This document shows positions 59,600 to 64,000 of a DNA stretch of 64,000 nucleotides, piece by piece. This DNA comes from Parabacteroides sp. AM08-6 (GTDB lineage: Bacteria; Bacteroidota; Bacteroidia; Bacteroidales; Tannerellaceae): NCBI RefSeq assembly GCF_003473295.1, contig NZ_QRMP01000009.1:1-64000 (forward strand). Direction: 5' to 3'. How positions within the stretch are numbered: the first letter of the stretch is position 1; each line of letters starts with the position of its first letter. The notes beneath the pieces were generated by a model. That model was not told where the DNA came from. It made no database searches and saw only the letters and a program-made list of their open reading frames with translations. Made by a program: the position numbers and the translations under genes.

Positions 59600-60580
59600 C
59601 TATTTCACTTTAAGTTTATTGATGACTTTAGCTCTCACGATGTCCTCACCCTCCACGGTGAAGGACTGATGGCGTCCGCCGCTTTTCTCGTTCAGTTCCA
59701 CCACCAATACCTTGTCGGCAGGGATGGTGAACTTGTCAAACGCAAATACGGTGCGTTCCTCCTTGTTTCCTGCAACCACAGTGGCATAGTTGTAAGCCCT
59801 GAGAGGAAAAATAATATTCTCCTGAATGGCTGTACGCTTCATCACCTTCTTATCCACGATTTTGAAAGTCACGAAATCCACCTCGAAAGGCACATTGGAC
59901 GAGTTCCTGATCTGCGTGTGGAAATAGAGCAGCCCGTTATGGGTATAAAGCCCGCGCAAGAGGTATTGGATGCCGAAAGCCTTGCTTCCGATATGCTTGA
60001 CATGGCGTCTGTTCTCCTTGTGGATGCTCCTGTTAATCAACTGCACGAGTTTGGGCGATTCGCAACCCAACTCCTGCAAATAGATGTCAAGGGCGTTGTT
60101 CGGACGGTTCACCTTGCTGCCGTCATGGATAAAGTCTTTCATCTCCACATTGAGCAATAGCGGCTCATCAGAATATTTGACATTGAAGGTGTAAAAACTG
60201 CCGCTTTCGGTGATGACCGACATATTCGTCTCGTCACGGAAATTTTTAACCGTGGCCTTCACGCGGATAACATTCTCCGCACCGTCCGCCTTGCCTGCTA
60301 TAAGGTTGGCAGAGCCGAGGTCCACATACCGCACCGCTGAGGGGAAGATGATATGCGTCGTCTTGTCATAAGTCACTTCCAGACCGTATGGCGGTATCAT
60401 GCGGTCAAAGGTCAGTTTCCTGGTAAGGCCGTGATAGAGGTCGCCGTCCTCCTGCCGCGGATATACATCCGCCGTCAGTGTGACACCGTTGGTAACTGTT
60501 GCCGTTGAATCACCGGCATTCTGTGCGAAAGCACTCACTGCGCCCGTCATAAGGGCAAGCATTACAAAAATCTGTTTCAT
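59600..60580 (-). CDS. traN: Conjugation protein TraN (DUF4138, VirB9-like)
   Basis: A 326-residue periplasmic protein with a signal peptide (about 1-19, SAFAQ) and the family start VYPRQEDGDLYHGLTRKLTF (about 38-57). DUF4138/TraN proteins fill the VirB9 position of the type IV secretion core. Spacing to traM is 21 bases. All features are normal for the family. Confidence 0.9.
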   Translation of the reverse strand: MKQIFVMLALMTGAVSAFAQNAGDSTATVTNGVTLTADVYPRQEDGDLYHGLTRKLTFDRMIPPYGLEVTYDKTTHIIFPSAVRYVDLGSANLIAGKADGAENVIRVKATVKNFRDETNMSVITESGSFYTFNVKYSDEPLLLNVEMKDFIHDGSKVNRPNNALDIYLQELGCESPKLVQLINRSIHKENRRHVKHIGSKAFGIQYLLRGLYTHNGLLYFHTQIRNSSNVPFEVDFVTFKIVDKKVMKRTAIQENIIFPLRAYNYATVVAGNKEERTVFAFDKFTIPADKVLVVELNEKSGGRHQSFTVEGEDIVRAKVINKLKVK

Positions 60581-60601
60581 GTTCTTTGAATTTTAATTGG
60601 G

Positions 60602-61894
60602 TTATTGATTGTCATTCTGATAAAGCATCAGGGTATGGCCGGACTTGAGGTGTACCTTCTCCTCGCGTAGTTTCTTGGAGATGTACTGCGACACTCCCTG
60701 GATGGCTCCGCGCCCGAGTTCGGAGAGCAGCTGGTCCTTGGCCGACTGGTTGGTGATGGAGATGCTCGTGCCGAGGTTCTGTCCCATGTTGGCCGCCACC
60801 TCCTTGACCGCGCTCGCTTCCATAGACCCGGGAATGAAGATTCCGTCCTGTCCGTCGTTGTCATACACGGTGAGTTCCACCGGAATGATGATACCGTCAT
60901 ATTCCACCTGCACAATCCCGATATTGAGCCGCTCTCCCTGTATGCGGCTCTCTCCCGTGAGCAGGGTGTTTTTCGGAAGGACATGCTTCCCGACACGCAT
61001 CGGTTCCAGCAGGCGCATCCTCACTCCCTGTCCGCTGATGACGGTCTGGTCGCCGTGGATACAGGCACGGACGGTATTCCTCATGCTCCCGGCTTCCGTG
61101 TTCCCGATTGCCGTATGAAACCGCCCCGGTTGCGACAGCCTTGCAAACAGCACGGAATCGCTGACGGGCTGCGGCAGGGACGATACCACCGGAGTGGAAA
61201 CCAGCCCCACGGGAACGGCTTTCGCCTTCCCGTTCCGCGTGACCGCCTCGTTCCCCGCCTGCTTTCCGGTATTTGCACCGCCACCTCCCGGCGTGTACTT
61301 GGCGGCAAACTCGTAGGATTTCTCCAACAGGGCCACCTGCTCCTCGTAAGTCATCTGCGCGGGCTGCTGTACGGCGGCTGCCTGCTTCAGCTGCTCCACC
61401 TCGGCTTTCAACGCCTCCTTTTCGGGGTCTTCCTCCGGCTCTTGGTAGAAACTGCCCAAAGTGGCGTTGATGTCGTTATAGGCGGAGGCGGAGGATGCAA
61501 AGGCATTGCCGCGATTTCCACCGCCACGATAGGATGTGCCGCCACCCTTATACTCCGAATCCGGCACAATCTCCACAGCCACAGCCTGCGGATTCTCCTG
61601 CCTTTTTTCGTCGGCAAGGGAAGAGAAGTCTTCCAGCGTGCGCATCTTCTCTTCCTGCCTGCGCCTCATGTCAGCCTGCTCGTAGGCGGCAATCTTGTCG
61701 CCCTCTATGCCCGCACCCCTCGGGTCGGGCAGTTCGGTGTTGAAACCTGCTTTCTTAGTTTCTTCCTGCCTGTCCTCTTTCGACGGGGCGAAAATCCACC
61801 ACATGCAGCCGATGAACAGCAGGAACATCCCGGCATAAACCAAGTATTTCTTGATTTCCTGCCTCTTTTTCAATGTGTTCGCGTCGTTACTCAT
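60602..61894 (-). CDS. traM: Conjugation protein TraM (VirB10-like)
   Basis: A 430-residue bitopic protein: cytoplasmic start (MSNDANTLKKRQEIKKYLVY), one membrane helix (about 20-36, AGMFLLFIGCMWWIF), a long low-complexity periplasmic linker with coiled coil and Gly/Ala-rich parts, and a C-terminal VirB10-like beta domain (about 270-430; VLPKNTLLTGESRIQGERL). The start at 61894 overlaps traL by 8 bases and gives the usual N-terminus; the longer frame upstream would cover traL. Confidence 0.9.
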   Translation of the reverse strand: MSNDANTLKKRQEIKKYLVYAGMFLLFIGCMWWIFAPSKEDRQEETKKAGFNTELPDPRGAGIEGDKIAAYEQADMRRRQEEKMRTLEDFSSLADEKRQENPQAVAVEIVPDSEYKGGGTSYRGGGNRGNAFASSASAYNDINATLGSFYQEPEEDPEKEALKAEVEQLKQAAAVQQPAQMTYEEQVALLEKSYEFAAKYTPGGGGANTGKQAGNEAVTRNGKAKAVPVGLVSTPVVSSLPQPVSDSVLFARLSQPGRFHTAIGNTEAGSMRNTVRACIHGDQTVISGQGVRMRLLEPMRVGKHVLPKNTLLTGESRIQGERLNIGIVQVEYDGIIIPVELTVYDNDGQDGIFIPGSMEASAVKEVAANMGQNLGTSISITNQSAKDQLLSELGRGAIQGVSQYISKKLREEKVHLKSGHTLMLYQNDNQ

Positions 61895-62192
61895 TGCCTT
61901 GATTGTTGAATTGGTTAAAAAACTCTTCCATGTCACGCACTTTCTCATCGGAGAGCGTGTCGGCAGGAACGAAATCCGGAATATCCAGCGGGGCAATTTC
62001 GATTACCTCCTGCCGGGCATCCTCCCGTCCGATGTCGTATATGGCACGGAATATCATATAGAAATTGACTGCCGCGAATACGGTGCACAGTCCGATGACA
62101 ACCGCCTTTCTCCTTTCGGGAGTCAGGCTGTCGCACAAGTCCCGCAGCTTGGCTTCTGCCAGACTTCTGATTTTCAAGATTCTCTTTCTCAT
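61887..62192 (-). CDS. traL: Conjugation protein TraL (DUF3989)
   Basis: A 101-residue protein with one membrane helix (about 29-48, KAVVIGLCTVFAAVNFYMIF) and a short periplasmic tail (FVPADTLSDEKVRDMEEFFN). TraL lies between traK and traM in all CTnDOT-type elements. The start codon follows traK after 12 bases and the end overlaps traM by 8 bases. Confidence 0.88.
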   Translation of the reverse strand: MRKRILKIRSLAEAKLRDLCDSLTPERRKAVVIGLCTVFAAVNFYMIFRAIYDIGREDARQEVIEIAPLDIPDFVPADTLSDEKVRDMEEFFNQFNNQGNE

Positions 62193-62204
62193 ACATTCAA
62201 AATG

Positions 62205-62828
62205 TTAACGGTCATACACTCTTATATCCTTGTTCTCCACCACGCGGAACGCCTCCATGATGAAGCCGTGCGGGTTGTTGTCGCTGCGTGTGGAGTTCAG
62301 CAGCCTGCCCCGTGTGACGAGGCTGCGCTCGGTCACGCTCTTCTCCCGGATGATGGAGAGCTTCGCGTAGGTCACAACCTCGTAAGGATAGGTGTTGAAG
62401 TCGCATTTCACGCTGTCTATCCCGATACGCTGGTTCACGTTCCCCGAAATGATCCGGTTGTAGTACCCCTGCTCCGCCAGGTCCACATAGTGGGCATACG
62501 CGGAACGGTCGCCGAGGAACATGGCCCGCTGGATATTGCTCTCAATCGCACTCTTGTCGGGAGCGAGCGTGAAGAACAGCTCGTGGAAGCGTTTTACATG
62601 CTCCCTTGCCTCCACGGGGCGGTTCTGTTCCAAGTCCTGCGAGAGGGCCAGCATCAGTGACTTACCCTCGTCCAGCACATAGATTTTCTCCCGCTGCGCC
62701 TCCGCGAAGCTGTAGGCCTTCCACACGGAGAATCCCACGAGCAGGGTACATACGCAGAGATAGGCTATCCCGAACAGGCGGAGCTGCCTGAAACTGGTCT
62801 CGATATTTTTCAATGATTTGAATTCCAT
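62205..62828 (-). CDS. traK: Conjugation protein TraK (VirB8-like)
   Basis: A 207-residue bitopic protein: short cytoplasmic start (MEFKSLKNIETSFRQLRLFG), helix at about 20-36 and a periplasmic NTF2-like domain (about 60-205) with AMFLGDRSAYAHYVDLAEQG. This is the VirB8-type assembly factor of the mating channel. Spacing to traJ is 21 bases. Confidence 0.9.
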   Translation of the reverse strand: MEFKSLKNIETSFRQLRLFGIAYLCVCTLLVGFSVWKAYSFAEAQREKIYVLDEGKSLMLALSQDLEQNRPVEAREHVKRFHELFFTLAPDKSAIESNIQRAMFLGDRSAYAHYVDLAEQGYYNRIISGNVNQRIGIDSVKCDFNTYPYEVVTYAKLSIIREKSVTERSLVTRGRLLNSTRSDNNPHGFIMEAFRVVENKDIRVYDR

Positions 62829-62849
62829 TCCAATGTCGTTTTAATGTTA

Positions 62850-63860
62850 TTACTTGATAAGTCTTCCGGCCACATTGCCCACCGCTGCACCGGCAGTACC
62901 GGCCACGACAGAGCCTGTCTTGGATGCCGTCTGGGTCACGTTCTTGCTGTAGTTGCCCGCACCGCCTCCTGCCTGGATGATCCAGTTCGCGACCGTCGGG
63001 ATGGTGAAATACCCGATGATTCCGATAATAAGGAACGTGATGTACACGCCGTTGGAGCCGTCAGGGATGAAGTTCGGGTCGGCAAGCCGCTCGATGTCCT
63101 GCTGGAGCATCAGCACCTGAATCCTTGCCAGCACGCTGCTGAACAGGTCGTTGACCGGAAGCCACAGGTAGATGCTGATATAGCGGACGAACCACTGGCT
63201 GAGCGAGGCCTGGAATCCGTCCCAGCAGGAGATGGCGAAGGAGATAGGACCAAGTATCGAAAGGACTATCAGGAAGAAGGTCCTCAGTGTGTCGATAACG
63301 AGGGCGGCGGCGTTGAACATCAGCTCCAGCAGTTCGCGGAAGAAATTCTGCACCGCCTTCTTCATGTTGTACATCGCCCGGTCCACATACATCCCGCAGG
63401 CCTCAATCGCGTCCAGCGCACCAAGTTCGTCCAGCTTGTTGTCGAAGGCTTCCTTATCGACCAGATAGGCCGTTTCCGGATTGCGCTTCATCGCCTCGAA
63501 CTCCAGCTTGTCCTTCTGCGCCCGGTACTCGTTCATGTCGAAGGTCTGAGACTCCAATATCGTGTGCGTACCCTTTACTATGGGCGACATGACACTGTTC
63601 AGCGTGCCCAGCACGAGTGTCGGGAAGAACATGATGCACAGCCCCAAAGCAAAGGGACGGAGAAGAGGAAAGACATCTACAGGCTCGGCTCTTGCCAATG
63701 ACTGCCACACGCGGTAAGCCACGTAGAACAGGGCTCCCAATCCTGCAAGGCCCTTGGCGACACCGGTCATCTGCGAGCAGAGCGGCATCATGTCCGTGTA
63801 CAGGTTCTGCAAAATCTGATGCAGGTTGTCGAAATTTATTGCCAGCAATACCATAAGCAT
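62850..63860 (-). CDS. traJ: Conjugation protein TraJ (VirB6-like)
   Basis: A 336-residue polytopic inner-membrane protein with about seven hydrophobic segments (e.g. GLGALFYVAYRVW at about 45-57, LGLCIMFFPTLVLGTL at about 76-91 and IIGIIGYFTIPTVANWII at about 285-302) and a glycine-rich C-terminus. TraJ is the VirB6-type channel component and may bring the ATPase complexes to the membrane. The ATG at 63860 lies 12 bases after the traI stop. Confidence 0.9.
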   Translation of the reverse strand: MLMVLLAINFDNLHQILQNLYTDMMPLCSQMTGVAKGLAGLGALFYVAYRVWQSLARAEPVDVFPLLRPFALGLCIMFFPTLVLGTLNSVMSPIVKGTHTILESQTFDMNEYRAQKDKLEFEAMKRNPETAYLVDKEAFDNKLDELGALDAIEACGMYVDRAMYNMKKAVQNFFRELLELMFNAAALVIDTLRTFFLIVLSILGPISFAISCWDGFQASLSQWFVRYISIYLWLPVNDLFSSVLARIQVLMLQQDIERLADPNFIPDGSNGVYITFLIIGIIGYFTIPTVANWIIQAGGGAGNYSKNVTQTASKTGSVVAGTAGAAVGNVAGRLIK

Positions 63861-63872
63861 TCGGATTCAGGA

Positions 63873-64000
63873 TTACCAATAACGCTCATGGGGTGAGCCG
63901 TAAAGAGCCATCACACGATCAATGTCGTTCTGCTTCTTGGCACGCAGGTAGGACACGCCGATGTTCTTGTTGGTGTAATACTGCACCAGACTCCGGTACT
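63873..64000 (-). CDS. traI: Conjugation protein TraI (DUF4141), C-terminal end only
   Basis: The last 41 residues or so of a gene that continues beyond the right edge (VSYLRAKKQNDIDRVMALYG, then SPHERYW and stop at 63875-63873). Position directly before traJ and the sequence fit TraI, a periplasmic protein of CTnDOT-type tra operons. Confidence 0.75.
   Translation of the reverse strand, partial: YRSLVQYYTNKNIGVSYLRAKKQNDIDRVMALYGSPHERYW

Noticed and set aside
1..64000. tRNA genes
   Set aside because: No cloverleaf with the conserved GGTTCRANNCC arm was noticed on either strand; this was by eye and short of a full scan.

Overview
The window comes from a Bacteroidales chromosome, most likely Parabacteroides or a close relative (Tannerellaceae). 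The grounds are Bacteroidetes promoters (TTTG about 20 bp from TAnnTTTG), a short 286-residue housekeeping sigma factor, PPi-dependent phosphofructokinase, DUF6261, the GGGtGRT operon and a CTnDOT-type tra cluster. The species call is an inference.

Region 1 (1-35.6 kb) is core chromosome. The left edge carries tandem minus-strand promoters and a boxA-like site, as expected just upstream of an rRNA operon lying outside the window. Then come a candidate small RNA, rpoD, htrA, rnpB, yihY, a MATE exporter, riboflavin synthase, an MNT/HEPN pair followed by an 18-unit 41-bp tandem array, a DUF6261 gene, pfp, an amino-sugar/peptidoglycan recycling operon (phosphoesterase/PQQ protein, sugar kinase, murQ) with a divergent second kinase, a TlpA-type lipoprotein, the NifU-like/GGGtGRT operon, a DoxD-like membrane protein, a DsbA-like protein, a degenerate trypsin/TPR protein, an MBL-fold hydrolase, a TolC/HlyD/ABC-2 export operon that contains a 42-bp repeat array, an MFS exporter, an FHA protein, a PH-domain protein and an acyltransferase.

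Region 2 (about 35.7 kb to the right edge) is an integrative conjugative element (ICE). From 36 to 50 kb all genes point right and form three blocks: DUF4121, a hypothetical gene and a methylase-helicase; an ArdA-like gene followed by many small ICE proteins, several very acidic, and a DnaJ-domain protein; DUF4120 and one more hypothetical gene. Each block starts with a member of one family of about 160-nt fold-back elements. The three copies have compensating stems, an identical promoter-like motif (CCTTG-N22-TACCTTTG) in the inverted arm and a small CCGG hairpin, followed by the start codon. If the minus strand folds as single-stranded DNA during transfer, the motif points into the genes. 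This resembles the F-plasmid Frpo single-stranded promoter and is my best candidate for an undescribed system: an ssDNA-promoter family switching on anti-defence and early genes of a Bacteroidales ICE.

From 57.5 kb to the right edge the minus strand carries traQ, P, O, N, M, L, K, J and the end of traI. The lysozyme gene expected after traQ is split by a 7-kb RIT element (three tandem tyrosine recombinases, perfect 30-bp inverted repeats, an AAA ATPase cargo gene resembling RloC/PrrC). The element also brings an M23 peptidase frame with no start codon of its own, which is fused in frame to the signal peptide and first residues of the interrupted lysozyme. Removing the element restores the lysozyme reading frame.
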